Assembly: GCA_965214375.1 (NCBI GenBank)
Contig: OZ243947.1
Location: 2,728,001-2,792,000, forward strand
Source of the DNA: Endobugula sp965214375
GTDB lineage: Bacteria; Pseudomonadota; Gammaproteobacteria; Pseudomonadales; Cellvibrionaceae
Direction of reading: 5' to 3'
DNA: 64,000 bases
Positions 1 through 9,848 of this stretch are shown here, piece after piece; within the stretch, counting starts at the first letter, position 1; each line of letters opens with the position of its first letter. The position numbers and the translations under genes are program-made. Under the pieces are notes generated by a model that saw nothing but the letters and a program-made list of their open reading frames with translations, made no database searches and was not told the DNA's origin.

Positions 1-1
1 T

Positions 2-490
2 ATTGAAAAGGTATTTACTTTTAATGCCCCAGACTATGGTTTTTATGGCAATAAAGTCAATGAATCGCTGACATCATCCATTAAAAAATCCAGTGTATTT
101 AAAGTACCTGCTAGTGGTCATTATCTGTTTAAAGATCAGTCCTTGGCGTATTACGAAAAGATACGTGGCAACATCGGTGAAGGTTTGATATTGACCTCGG
201 GCGTGCGTTCTAATGTAAAACATTTGCATTTGTTTTTGGCAAAAGCAATTCGTGTGAAGGGGAATCTTTCACGTGCCTCACGTTCTCTGGCACCACCGGG
301 ATATTCCTACCATGGTGTGGGTGATTTTGATGTGGGCCGTAAAGGGTGGGGGGCTAGAAACTTCACCGATGATTTTGCGAAGACCGATGAATTTAAGCGT
401 ATGCAAGACCTTGGATATATCGCAATACGCTATGACCACGGCAATACCTTAGATGTTCGTTTTGAACCGTGGCATATTAAAGTGGCTTAA
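2..490 (+). CDS. D-Ala-D-Ala carboxypeptidase, VanY-like peptidase M15B (5' partial)
   Basis: The frame is already open at the window edge, so the N-terminus is missing; about 162 residues are visible. Family knowledge: M15B peptidases are zinc carboxypeptidases that trim the terminal D-Ala of peptidoglycan stem peptides in the periplasm. Visible motifs are SGVRS, the zinc-ligand segment SYHGVGDFDVG (His and Asp), and a C-terminal EPWH, whose Glu is the expected base and His the third zinc ligand. An internal TTG at 143 could be read as a start, but coding sequence continues upstream of it, so it is not the true start. The stop is TAA, and purU follows on the same strand after 55 bp. All catalytic residues in the visible part are present, so the enzyme looks intact. 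Confidence 0.85.
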   Translation: MEKVFTFNAPDYGFYGNKVNESLTSSIKKSSVFKVPASGHYLFKDQSLAYYEKIRGNIGEGLILTSGVRSNVKHLHLFLAKAIRVKGNLSRASRSLAPPGYSYHGVGDFDVGRKGWGARNFTDDFAKTDEFKRMQDLGYIAIRYDHGNTLDVRFEPWHIKVA

Positions 491-545
491 TAAGAGTTGT
501 GTGATAGAGTATCCCTCCCCATTGTTCTGCATGTAAAAAATACAT

Positions 546-1409
546 ATGTCTCAAACAAACGCTATCGTGCTGAAATTTAGCTGCACTGACCAGCCGGGTA
601 TTGTCGCGGCGGTCGCTAATCTATTTGCCCTACAAGGGTTTAATCTTCGTGAGTCTTCTCAATTTGAGGATGTGTCTACGTCGCGTTTTTTTATGCGTAC
701 CGTCTTTGAGTCCTGTGAGGTACCCAAGGATTTGGACAAAGTGAAAACGGGTTTTCAGCCTCTGGCAGAACGTTATGCTATGGATTGGGAATTGCACGAT
801 AAAGCAGTGAAACCCAAGGTGTTAATTGCCGTATCGCAATGGCAGCATTGTTTGAGCCATTTGCTCAATAGTTGGAAACGCGGCGCTTTACCGGTTGATA
901 TTGTTGCGGTAGTTTCCAATCATGAAGTATCCCGATCCTTATGCGAATGGTATGGTATTCCTTTTCATTACTTGCCAGTTAGTAAGGATAATCAGGTGGA
1001 GCAAGAGCAACATATGGAAAGGTTGCTGACCGATACTCAAGCCGATTTTTTAGTGCTAGCTCGTTATATGCGAATTTTGTCCGACGACATGTGCCAGCGT
1101 TTAAAAGGTAAAGCGATTAATATTCATCATTCATTTCTGCCCGGTTTTAAAGGCGCCAGACCGTATCATCAGGCCTATGATCGTGGTGTTAAATTGATTG
1201 GAGCAACCGCTCATTACGTTACCGCTGAGCTTGATGAGGGACCAATTATTGAGCAGGCGGTTGAACGTGTCAGACATGTTAATACGCCTGAAGAACTCGT
1301 CGAAATAGGTCAGGATATTGAAGCCATGGTGCTCAATCGTGCCGTTAAATGGCATGCCGAGCATCGGGTGTTACTCAATGATAACAAAACCGTTGTTTTT
1401 GATCGCTGA
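546..1409 (+). CDS. purU: formyltetrahydrofolate deformylase
   Basis: PurU hydrolyses 10-formyl-tetrahydrofolate to THF and formate in the cytoplasm, balancing the one-carbon pool and supplying formate to PurT. The 287 residues match the usual length. An N-terminal ACT domain (about residues 7-80, beginning with a TDQPGIVAAVA-like segment) is followed by the formyltransferase fold (about 85-275). The catalytic signature INIHHSFLPGF is present near residues 194-204, and ELDEGPIIEQ further on carries the active-site Asp. The start is the ATG at 546. No partner gene adjoins it; the downstream SOUL lipoprotein is about 90 bp away and probably separate. Confidence 0.96.
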   Translation: MSQTNAIVLKFSCTDQPGIVAAVANLFALQGFNLRESSQFEDVSTSRFFMRTVFESCEVPKDLDKVKTGFQPLAERYAMDWELHDKAVKPKVLIAVSQWQHCLSHLLNSWKRGALPVDIVAVVSNHEVSRSLCEWYGIPFHYLPVSKDNQVEQEQHMERLLTDTQADFLVLARYMRILSDDMCQRLKGKAINIHHSFLPGFKGARPYHQAYDRGVKLIGATAHYVTAELDEGPIIEQAVERVRHVNTPEELVEIGQDIEAMVLNRAVKWHAEHRVLLNDNKTVVFDR

Positions 1410-1502
1410 TGTTTCCTTGTTGATAAATATTGACTCAATATCATCTTTTATTTTTTTTGTTACGTATCATCTTTTATACATATAAAAATAGGCTGAAAAA
1501 TT

Positions 1503-2090
1503 ATGCGTCTGGAAAAAATCTTATTACCCCTATTATGTTTGTTCTTGTTGTCTGGGTGCGGTGTGTTCGGTAATAGTGATGTTGAAATAGCGCCTTATCA
1601 GCTGTTAGAACAAGAAGGTCAGTTTGAAATTCGCCATTATCAGCGTCTAACTTTGGTGACCACCTCCATGGAATCCTCGCAGGAAAGATCAGGGCCATTT
1701 CGAAAATTATTTGCTTATATTTCCGGAGGTAATCAACAGTCCCAAAAGATTGATATGACCGCTCCTGTGTTTATGACTCAGACCGAGTCAGAGATACACA
1801 CAATGTCATTTGTATTGCCCCAGAACTTTTCACTGGAAGATGCTCCCTCTCCCAAAGACAGGACGGTGGTGTTAGAAGAGTTAAGTGATTATCAGGTGGC
1901 TGTGATCCGGTTTTCGGGTCGTTTACAGCCGCAAAATATCCAGAAACATCGGGTATTATTGCAAGAGTGGATAAATAAAAAAAACTTAATAAGTACTGGT
2001 ACGGCCAAGGTTGCGGGTTATAACCCGCCATATACTATTCCTGCCTTGCGTCGTAATGAGGTACTTATCCCCGTTAAGATGTCACCTTGA
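1503..2090 (+). CDS. SOUL heme-binding family lipoprotein
   Basis: A 195-residue protein with a type II signal peptide: a basic MRLEK start, a hydrophobic stretch, then the lipobox LSGC with the lipidated Cys at about residue 19. The mature part has SOUL/HBP features: YQLLEQEGQFEIRHY near the start, the DMTAPVF motif around residue 85, and a C-terminal AGYNPPYTIPALRRNEV block. SOUL proteins are implicated in heme or tetrapyrrole binding; the bacterial lipoproteins have no settled function. Its 3' end overlaps the 3' end of the convergent rnb gene by 17 bp. The 93-bp upstream gap is very AT-rich and holds a repeated TATCATCTTTTAT motif. Confidence 0.88.
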   Translation: MRLEKILLPLLCLFLLSGCGVFGNSDVEIAPYQLLEQEGQFEIRHYQRLTLVTTSMESSQERSGPFRKLFAYISGGNQQSQKIDMTAPVFMTQTESEIHTMSFVLPQNFSLEDAPSPKDRTVVLEELSDYQVAVIRFSGRLQPQNIQKHRVLLQEWINKKNLISTGTAKVAGYNPPYTIPALRRNEVLIPVKMSP

Positions 2091-4041
2091 TTGTATCTTC
2101 TGTCCATGAAAACACAGGTTTTTCTCGAGAGGTGTCGATGCTGTTGAGTGTGACGTCAACGGTTTGCTCAAGCATGATGTCCCTTTTATTCCAAGTCAGT
2201 TCCATACGCTGATTATTAAATGATATCTTGTCATCTTTTGTGGCAGGTATAAAACCCTCAATGCCAGTATCATTCAGACGAACACCCACTCCTTGGTTGG
2301 TTAACAACGAAATAGTGCCCGTAAACGTTTGCCCCATCTTTGATTGCAGATAGTCACAAATCAATTTTTGATTCATATAAGTAACGGCATGGCGGCCGTT
2401 ATTCAAACTGTCTTGCAATTGTTCTATTTCTTTTTCTTGTAGGGTATCCGAAGATTCTCCACAAAGAATACGGTAAATAGCACGCTGGTTATACAAATCT
2501 TGATAGCGTCGAATAGGTGAAGTAATTGTTGCATAGTGTTCAAAACCAAGGCCAAAGTGAGGGCTTGGTTGATGGTTAAGTACGCTAGGCTCTAAAAAAC
2601 GCTGTTGAATAGCCAGTAAAGGCTGATAGTCTGTATTTTGCTGTAAGGTTTTAATCGTTTTTAGGTAGCCTTGCAGTTCAGCAGTATTAACTATATCTGC
2701 TCCAGTTTTTTCACTGAGTAATGCCTCGATATTATCACGACGTTCCTGACGGAAGCCTTTGTGATGAATAAAAATTCCGGTGTTATGCTGAGCTAAAAAA
2801 TTACCTGCACAGCGATTTGTTAGCAGCATACATTCTTCAACAATCGTATGGGCACAATTGCGTTCCATTTTTTGAATGGATTCCAGTTTGCCTTTTTCGT
2901 TAAGAATCAGAGAAAAATCAGGTTTATGTTCATGAACAACAAAGTGAGTTTCGCGGTACTCATACAAAGCCTTACTGCAAGCTTGTAGTTGTTGTAACTC
3001 TTCTGTAAACGCGGATGCATCGGAAAGATGTTCAGGTGCATTGTAGGGTGTATCGTTAAGTATAGCGGCTACTTGTGTATAGCTGAGTTTTGCATCTGAC
3101 TTTACAATAGCCGGGGTAAACTTGATGTTGCTACATTCACCTTTGTGAGAAATCTCACAACTGAATACTAGAGCGACACGTTCCTTATCACATTGTAAGG
3201 AATAACGATCCGTTGCTAGTTTTTCCGGTAACATGGGGATACTTTTATCCGCAAAATACACCGACTGCCCACGTTTTCTAGCAGTTTTATCGATAGTACT
3301 ATTGTTTGTTATTTCAAACCCCGGACCTGCAATAGCTACTGAAAGATGCCATCCATCTTCTTTTGAAGTAATGGCAAGTGCATCGTCCATATCGCGTGTG
3401 CCTGCTGAATCAATGGTGATTAAGCGTAGCTCACGTAAGTCTTGAAGGTGATTATTCGATAAATTTTCTTGGTTAAATAGAGCTTCTGCTTCGTCAAAGG
3501 TGTCTTTGTTAAAGTGGTCATGTAATTGAAATTTTGCAACACTATAAAGGCGCTCAATATGATCAGTATTACCATTACCAATATTTTTCGTAATAATCGC
3601 TTGGGCACGACCATCTTTATAGGGGTGTTGGGTGAGTTTGGCGGTAATATAATCACCGTCCTGAGCTTTGCCGCGCCCCTTGGGAGGTATAAATATCCAG
3701 CGGTTTAACTGATTATCTTCTGCAGCAATAAAGTGACCTTTGCCACGTACACGATATTGCCCACATAAAAATTTGGTGGAAGAACTGATAAGTTTTTGTA
3801 ACGTTGCTTCAGACTGATCTCGATCGTTTTGAATAACTTCTACTTCTACTTTGTCACCTGGTAACACTCGTTCCATTTGTTCAGGTGATAAATACACCTC
3901 ACGACCATCGTCAAGGTTAATAAATCCATAACGACCAGAAGTTGCACGCACGACACCGCAAGCCAAATCTCTTTTGGCGCGAATATCCTCTTTGAGTTGA
4001 TTAAGCTGAGAAAGTTGATTGCTAGATAACATAGGGCGCAC
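2074..4041 (-). CDS. rnb: exoribonuclease II
   Basis: RNase II degrades single-stranded RNA processively 3'-to-5'. At 655 residues it is close to the usual 640-650. N-terminal cold-shock domains (about 20-180) contain the RATSGRYGFI-type OB sheet. The RNB catalytic core follows (about 200-530), with the magnesium-binding signature IDSAGTRDMDDALAI and the ATITSPIRRYQDL motif lining the active site. A C-terminal S1 domain ends the protein. The start may be the GTG at 4041, which has AGG about seven bases upstream, or an in-frame ATG at 4032. It is convergent with and slightly overlaps the SOUL gene. No defect was seen. Confidence 0.93.
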   Translation of the reverse strand: MRPMLSSNQLSQLNQLKEDIRAKRDLACGVVRATSGRYGFINLDDGREVYLSPEQMERVLPGDKVEVEVIQNDRDQSEATLQKLISSSTKFLCGQYRVRGKGHFIAAEDNQLNRWIFIPPKGRGKAQDGDYITAKLTQHPYKDGRAQAIITKNIGNGNTDHIERLYSVAKFQLHDHFNKDTFDEAEALFNQENLSNNHLQDLRELRLITIDSAGTRDMDDALAITSKEDGWHLSVAIAGPGFEITNNSTIDKTARKRGQSVYFADKSIPMLPEKLATDRYSLQCDKERVALVFSCEISHKGECSNIKFTPAIVKSDAKLSYTQVAAILNDTPYNAPEHLSDASAFTEELQQLQACSKALYEYRETHFVVHEHKPDFSLILNEKGKLESIQKMERNCAHTIVEECMLLTNRCAGNFLAQHNTGIFIHHKGFRQERRDNIEALLSEKTGADIVNTAELQGYLKTIKTLQQNTDYQPLLAIQQRFLEPSVLNHQPSPHFGLGFEHYATITSPIRRYQDLYNQRAIYRILCGESSDTLQEKEIEQLQDSLNNGRHAVTYMNQKLICDYLQSKMGQTFTGTISLLTNQGVGVRLNDTGIEGFIPATKDDKISFNNQRMELTWNKRDIMLEQTVDVTLNSIDTSREKPVFSWTEDTIKVTS

Positions 4042-4090
4042 ATCATACCTATAGAATGTTTAAAAAGCTACGATGTTTATGCCTGTTTTA

Positions 4091-4111
4091 ACGCCTCGTG
4101 AATCAAGGCGT
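4091..4111 (-). terminator. possible hairpin terminator of the FG-GAP gene
   Basis: An inverted repeat ACGCCT...AGGCGT with a nine-base loop lies about 10 bp beyond the stop of the minus-strand FG-GAP gene. Only a weak T tract follows on the minus strand, so its role as a terminator is uncertain. Confidence 0.4.
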
Positions 4112-4120
4112 CAAAATAAT

Positions 4121-6593
4121 TTAATACAGATATACCGCACCAGATGCACCAGCATTGTTGTTGGTTTGATCGCCATTAATACCAGTGGTGTTGCTGCTTT
4201 CACCATGAGAACCTACTGCCAAGGTATTGCCATCAGCACTGAACATCACGAAGCGGCCAAAGCAGTCATTCGCGTCAGTATTACTACTCTTAATATAATT
4301 TTCTTGGTTCCATAGGCTACTGCTACGGCCAAAGATATGAACTGCACCTGAACCACCAGCATTGTTATTAGTTTGATCACCATCGATACCTGTAGTATTG
4401 CTATCTTCGCTTGAAGCTCCTATTACCAAGTTATTACCATCGCCACTAAGGTGTACAGAGTCACCAAATAAATCATGAGCTTCGGTATTACTAGACTTAA
4501 TATAGGCTTGTTGACTACAGATGTTACCACTGCGATTAAATACATAGACAGCCCCCGAGTTATTCGCATCATTATTGGCTTGATCACCATCAATACCAGT
4601 GGTGTTACTATCTTCAAAAGGGGCACCTATAGCCAAGGTATTGCCATCGGTAGTAAGGTTTATAGAAATACCAAAGAAATCTTCAGCCTCGGCATTACTG
4701 GCTTTAACATATGCTTGTTGGCTCCATGTATTATCACTACGGCCAAATACATAGACCGCACCTGAGCGATTAGCACCATTATTAGTTTGGTCACCATCAA
4801 TGCCAGTTGCATTACTTTGTTCAAAAGGTGCGCTTACCGCTAATGTATTGCCATCGCCACTAAGGTTAACCAATGTACCAAATATATCTTGGATATCAGT
4901 ATTGCTGGCCTTAATGTAGGCTTGTTGGTTCCATGTATTATTACTACGGATAAAGAGATAAACTGCCCCTGAAGTAGACTTACTGTTGTTTGCTTGGTTA
5001 CCATTAATTCCAGTGGCATTGCTGTCTTCAGAACTGGCGCCTACTGCTAAGGTATTGCCATTATCACTGAGGCTTACCGCACTGCCAAAGCGATCACCAG
5101 TTCCGGTGTTACTGGCCTTAAGACAGGCTTGTTGGTCCCAAACGTTGTTACTACTGCGACTAAATACATAAACTGCACCAGCATCATTAGAGCTGTTATC
5201 CGTTTGGTCACCGTTAATGCCAGTAGCATTACTATCTTCGTTACGAGCGCCTATTGCCAAGGTATTACCATCATTGCTTAAGCTAAAGGACCAACCAAAA
5301 ACATCAAAGGTATCAGGATGACTGGCCTTGAAATAGCCAATACTATTTGTGAGCAAAATACTGGATACACTCACCTCATTGGCATCAATACAGCCACTCT
5401 CATTACAGGTTTGTAAAATATAACGCGCATTCACGCGTTTATATAAGGCAACAACCTTTGTGTTAGTGCCCGTACCTTGTGGGATATCACCACCCACTTG
5501 GGTAAACCCAGATGAGCCATCAGGGTTTTCTAATACACGATAAAAAGTAGCATCGGCTTCATCTGTCCAATTTAAGGTAATACCTTTGACAGGGGTATAA
5601 CTTAAGGTTGGTATGGCCGCTGTTGTAGGTGCTGGTGGAGTGACTTCATTACCCACGAGATAAGCGCACGCTTTAAATACCAAGAAAATGGGGTCACCAA
5701 ATATTTCGTTGGAGCATACAGTAGAGTCGCTTATTGTCTGATAAGCAAACTGGTCATTTGCGCCATAGCGTACAACCGCAGTATTGGGTACGGTACAGGT
5801 TTGATTTTCATCTGCACAATAAACCCAAGCATTATTATTCTCAGCATCGTTCGGGAAAGGGTCGAAGTTATCACCCAAACCATCGCCATCGGTATCATCA
5901 CTTTCTAATGGGTCGTTAGGAAAAGCATCCAAATTATCCGCTACACCATCGCCGTCACTATCATTTGAACTTAATAGATAGCTACAGAATTTGTGTATAA
6001 AAGGAACCGGATCACCACCAAAGGCCGAGTTAGTACAGGCAATAGAGCCTGATACTTGTTCATAATGATATTGCCCACTGGCTCCGTAACGTGTCATGGC
6101 TGTAGCTAGCACGTTACAAGTGGCTCCCTCTCTTGCACAAGAAATCCAGTTACCACTGTTATTGGCATCGTTGGGAAAGGGGTCAAAATAATCACCTAAG
6201 CCATCACCATCTGTGTCTATACTTTCCGAGGTATCAGCGGGATAGGCATCGAAGCGATCAGCTACACCATCACCATCAGTATCAACGGTATCGCTTAATA
6301 AATAATCACAGGACTTATACACAACAGGTACAGGGTCACCCACCACCAAAACTACTGTTGTTGCAAGAGACAGAATCAGTAACTGGTTGTGTTAAATAAG
6401 TACCGTTAGCACCATAACGCACCAGCGCTGGCACAGGTACTGAACAGGATTGCCACTCACCTGCACAATTCACCCAATTAGCGCTGGTATGGTCTACAGG
6501 CTGTGCATGAAGTAGGGTGCTAAGGCTAGAGCATAAGGTGAATAACAGAGTCTTAGCTATAAATGTAGAGTGCTTAGTTGAAAGAATAGACAT
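4121..6593 (-). pseudogene. secreted FG-GAP/TSP3-repeat protein A, frameshifted
   Basis: The reading frame opens at 6593 (RBS AAAGGA) with a signal-peptide-like N-terminus ending in LLHAQP. About 83 codons in, the frame shifts near 6337-6349: a GGTGGTGGGTGACC tract has one G more than the in-frame paralogue predicts. The remaining 740 codons continue in another frame. Order of parts: Cys-rich repeats (pattern W..C....C..P..A.VRYGA....C) alternating with thrombospondin-type-3 calcium loops (D.DGDG.AD..DA.P.D); one fibronectin-III-like domain; then six FG-GAP repeats of about 68 residues, a seven-bladed-propeller-type module. Family knowledge suggests a secreted calcium-binding adhesion or recognition protein. 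A translational slip or a sequencing error in the G tract could also explain the break. Confidence 0.75.
5361..5614. repeat. near-identical segment shared with the tandem paralogue (copy 1)
   Basis: About 254 bp encoding the Fn3-like domain is almost identical to 7439-7692, offset by 2078 bp with roughly a dozen substitutions. The flanking repeat regions of the two genes are much more diverged, which points to recent gene conversion or a recent duplication boundary. Confidence 0.8.
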
Positions 6594-6702
6594 ATTGAGA
6601 TCCTTTTTTTTATAGTTGTCGTCAATATCTTATCGTTGGCGCTAAAATCCCCAAAGAGTATATTACCTATAAAACACGCATTTTTTCTTGAAGTCAATAA
6701 CC

Positions 6703-8340
6703 TTAGTACAAATATACCGCGCCAGATGCACTAGCATTGTTGTTGGTTTGATCGCCTCCAATACCCTTGGCATTACTAGCTTCAGATATAGCACCAATTG
6801 CCCATGTGTTACCGCTACGGACAAACACGTAGGCCGCTCCAGAGTTGTTCATACTATTGTTCGTCTGATTTCCATTCATACCTGTAGCATTACTATCTTC
6901 TGCGATTGCACTTACCCCCATGGTGTTACCATCGGCGCTAAGACTAATAGACCAGCCAAAATTATCACCAGCGTCTGTATTGCTAGCTTTAATATAGCTT
7001 TGTTGACTCCATATATTGCCACTACGGCTAAATATATAGACAGCTCCTGATTCATTAGCACTGTTATTGGTGTGATACCCATCAATGCCTGTTGAATGAC
7101 TATCTTCTCCGATGGCTCCTACGGCTAAGGTACTACCGTTATTATCTAAATTTACGGAGTAGCCAAAATTATCACCGCTACCCGTGTTGCTGGCTTTAAT
7201 ATAAGCCTGTTGACTCCGAATATTGTTGCTGCTGCGACTAAATACGTACACTGCACCAGCATCATTAGAACTGTTATTGGTTTGATCACCATTAATTCCC
7301 GTTGAGCTACTGTCTTCATAGCGAGCTCCTATCGCTAAAGTATTACCATCGCCACTAAGGCTCACAGAATAGCTAAATGCATCACCTGAATCTGTATTAC
7401 TCGCTTTAACATAGCCAATACTATTGGTGAGTAAAGTACTGGATACACTCACCTCATTGGCATCAATACAGCCAATCTCATTACAGGTTTGTAAAATATA
7501 ACGCGCATTCACGCGTTTATATAAGGCAATAACCTGTGTGTTAGTGCCCATACCTTGTGGGATATCACCACCTACTTGCGTAAACCCAGATGAGCCATCA
7601 GGGTTTTCTAATACACGATAAAAAGTAGCATCGGCTTCATCTGTCCAATTTAAGGTAATACCTTTGACGGGGGTGTAACTTAAAGTTGGTATTGCGGCTA
7701 TTAGAGGAACTGGAGGTGTATTATCTTTTATATAGTAATCGCAGTGTTTAAATGTCAAAAAAATTGGATCGCCAAATATCTCATTAGAACATGAAACAGA
7801 ATCGTTTGTTTCTTGGTAAAAATATTGACCATTCGCACCATAACGAACCATTGCGGTATCGGGCACTATACAGGTGTTATTTTCAACGGCGCATTCAATC
7901 CAGTCACCTGTATTACTTGGGTCATTAGGAAAGGGATCAGCGTTATTTCCGAGACCATCTCCATCGGTATCTGCACTTTCGGTAGCATCGTTAGGGTAGA
8001 CGTCCGAGCGATCCACTATACCATCACCATCACTATCGGTGATGTCACTTAACAAATAATCACATGACTTATAAATACATGGAACTGGATCACCAAATGT
8101 CGTGTTAGTACAGGCGATAGAGCCAGTAGCTTGTTGGGTAGCATAAGTGCCAATAGCACCATAGCGAACTAATGCCGGAACGGGAGGCGAGCAGCTTAGT
8201 CCTTCATTTGCACAATTAATCCAATCAGGGTTGGAGTGATCAATAGGGGTTGCGTGCAGTGAATCATTAACGTTAAGCAATGCACTAAGAAATAAATCCT
8301 TTATGAAAAGTGTTGAACCCTTACCAAAATAAGTTAACAT
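6703..8340 (-). CDS. secreted FG-GAP/TSP3-repeat protein B (tandem paralogue)
   Basis: A 545-residue paralogue of the neighbouring frameshifted gene, 109 bp upstream of it on the same strand. A strong RBS (AAAGGAGA) precedes the ATG at 8340. The N-terminus is hydrophobic and signal-like. Two Cys-rich VRYGA repeats flank one TSP3 calcium-loop region, then a Fn3-like domain and FG-GAP repeats. There are three complete repeats; a fourth lacks its first half, because GNTW of repeat 3 joins directly to AIGAISEASN of repeat 4. This fits a deletion between short GNT-coding sequences. The C-terminus GAVYLY is the same in both paralogues. No sorting or transport signal was recognised. Likely a cell-surface or secreted calcium-binding recognition protein; the ligand is unknown. 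Confidence 0.75.
   Translation of the reverse strand: MLTYFGKGSTLFIKDLFLSALLNVNDSLHATPIDHSNPDWINCANEGLSCSPPVPALVRYGAIGTYATQQATGSIACTNTTFGDPVPCIYKSCDYLLSDITDSDGDGIVDRSDVYPNDATESADTDGDGLGNNADPFPNDPSNTGDWIECAVENNTCIVPDTAMVRYGANGQYFYQETNDSVSCSNEIFGDPIFLTFKHCDYYIKDNTPPVPLIAAIPTLSYTPVKGITLNWTDEADATFYRVLENPDGSSGFTQVGGDIPQGMGTNTQVIALYKRVNARYILQTCNEIGCIDANEVSVSSTLLTNSIGYVKASNTDSGDAFSYSVSLSGDGNTLAIGARYEDSSSTGINGDQTNNSSNDAGAVYVFSRSSNNIRSQQAYIKASNTGSGDNFGYSVNLDNNGSTLAVGAIGEDSHSTGIDGYHTNNSANESGAVYIFSRSGNIWSQQSYIKASNTDAGDNFGWSISLSADGNTMGVSAIAEDSNATGMNGNQTNNSMNNSGAAYVFVRSGNTWAIGAISEASNAKGIGGDQTNNNASASGAVYLY
7439..7692. repeat. near-identical segment shared with the tandem paralogue (copy 2)
   Basis: Counterpart of 5361-5614 at a constant 2078-bp offset, covering the Fn3-like domain and the junction into the first FG-GAP repeat. 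Confidence 0.8.
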
Positions 8341-8469
8341 ATCGATCTCCTTTTTTTCGGAAAGAAAACGACTGCTTATTACGAGTAGTAAACTTCAAAC
8401 AGTGAGAGAAAATATAAAACACCTGTTTGCTTTTAGAGTCAAGGTGTTATCTGAAGCTTTTATAAGTAT

Positions 8470-9036
8470 TTATGAAGGTTGCAGAGCTTTGTGAATTAAG
8501 GCGCCAAGATTCTGTTTAAGTGGCAATTGTAATGCGGCTTCATGGCCTGTTTCCGACATGTTATTCCATGTTTTCTGAATAATATCGATCAGTTTTTCTT
8601 CACTATGTTTGTTCGCGAAATCTTCCAGATAGTGCTCTAAAAAAACCAGACATATCACATCTTCGAGCGCCTGTTTTTCTGGGTCGCGTTTCAAGCCTTT
8701 CTTTTGTAACAGTTATTCAGCACGTGCGATTTCTTCCTCACTGTAACCTGCGTTACGCATTAACTATGCCGTGGTTTTTGCATGAAAGCGGCCAAGATCG
8801 GTGCGCCAGCGTTTATAGCCTTTTCTATCCATGGGGTAGTCACTTCTGGGAATAGTCCAGCGCTGTTTGTGTTGACAATAGACGGCGATACTGAGTACTT
8901 CACTGGCTTGTGGCATAAAGGCTTTTAGCCGCTCAAGCATCCGGTGTGAATACAGTACCTCCTTATTCTCAGGGCATTGTGCATTGAGCTAATCCGCTTT
9001 ATTCAATAGGTTTTGTAGTTGAGTTGATACAGTCAT
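8470..9036 (-). pseudogene. DUF4202 family protein with three in-frame stops
   Basis: Reading from the ATG at 9036, one uninterrupted frame encodes a DUF4202 protein of normal length (about 188 codons) except for three stops: TAG at 8989-8991 (codon 16), TAG at 8764-8766 (codon 91) and TAA at 8713-8715 (codon 108). No indel is present. Recognisable family blocks on both sides are SHRMLERL, RWTIPRSDYP, GYKRWRTDLGRFHA, KKGLKRDPEKQ and LEDVICLVFLEHY. DUF4202 proteins have no established function. The gene starts 3 bp after the glutaminyl cyclotransferase stop, so the two probably formed an operon. The last 74 codons could be translated alone from an internal ATG at 8694. Confidence 0.8.
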
Positions 9037-9038
9037 GA

Positions 9039-9812
9039 TTAACAGTCTTGCGAGTGAGTGTTCAGTAGAACGTTGCTTAATAAATAGCGCTTGGGCCAGT
9101 ATTTTCCCGTTACCCATAATGCATTATGAGTGCTGTCATAGGCAATACCATTTAATACATTACGTGCATCTGGATGCACAGTATTTTTCCGGAGCGTGGT
9201 TAAATTAATAACGCCAATAATACAGGCCTTTTCCATATTAATGGCATAAATTTTGTCAGTTTTCCAATCGTTAGCCCATAAGATACCTTTGGTGTACTCC
9301 AACTCATTAAGTTGTTTAACATGTGGGATTTTCAAGGTTTTTACCCGTGTAAAACTACCGGGTTCATGTAGTGTGAGCTGTGCAGTACCGTTGCTTTTAA
9401 TCAGGTATTTTCCGTTATGTGTTAGGCCCCAACCTTCTCCTTTATAGGGCAGAGTTTTTTCTGTCGCCAGTGAGTGTTTATTAATAACCAGCAAGGTTTT
9501 TTCACGCCAAGTGAGTAAATACAGCTTATTGTTCCACAAGGTCAGACCTTCAGCAAAATAACGCTTCGGAAGCTGTCGTGTTTCTGTAGAGTGCTGATTG
9601 TAACGTTGGATAAACGAGCGACCATACAGGCCACTACTTTCATAAAAGGTATCGTCTTCTTTTACCCACCCTTGAGTAAAGCTTTGTGGGTTATGATTTT
9701 CGGTAGCCAGAATGGTGAAGTCAATCAGTGGGATACTGCGAGCCTGCGTGTTGACTGAAACGGCAACGAGGAAGAAAAAACAGGCGATAGGGTGTCGTGC
9801 GATAACCATCAT
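9039..9812 (-). CDS. glutaminyl-peptide cyclotransferase (glutamine cyclotransferase family)
   Basis: Family role: conversion of N-terminal glutamine to pyroglutamate, in bacteria by a secreted five-bladed propeller enzyme. The protein has a signal peptide (a hydrophobic CFFFLVAVSV segment, cleavage near QARS) and family motifs: SFTQGW, YESSGLYG, FAEGLT, LYLLTWRE, YKGEGWGL, LNELEY and LNGIAYD. An ATG at 9812 is preferred over an in-frame TTG at 9830, because neither has a strong RBS and the ATG gives a normal signal peptide. At about 257 residues it is full length. The broken DUF4202 gene follows immediately. Confidence 0.85.
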   Translation of the reverse strand: MMVIARHPIACFFFLVAVSVNTQARSIPLIDFTILATENHNPQSFTQGWVKEDDTFYESSGLYGRSFIQRYNQHSTETRQLPKRYFAEGLTLWNNKLYLLTWREKTLLVINKHSLATEKTLPYKGEGWGLTHNGKYLIKSNGTAQLTLHEPGSFTRVKTLKIPHVKQLNELEYTKGILWANDWKTDKIYAINMEKACIIGVINLTTLRKNTVHPDARNVLNGIAYDSTHNALWVTGKYWPKRYLLSNVLLNTHSQDC

Positions 9813-9848
9813 GAGAGCAGTGTACCGCAAGCCATGGCTGCGACTCCA

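Noticed and set aside
1410..1502. Direct repeat TATCATCTTTTAT upstream of the SOUL gene
   Set aside because: AT-rich and short; may be chance. No regulator is known to bind it.
3233..3708. Hydrophobic frames antisense to rnb
   Set aside because: Shadows of the RNase II coding sequence with no RBS and no homology.
6133..6399. His-rich plus-strand frame inside the FG-GAP gene
   Set aside because: It is the complement of the Asp-rich TSP3 repeats; no start signal or homology.
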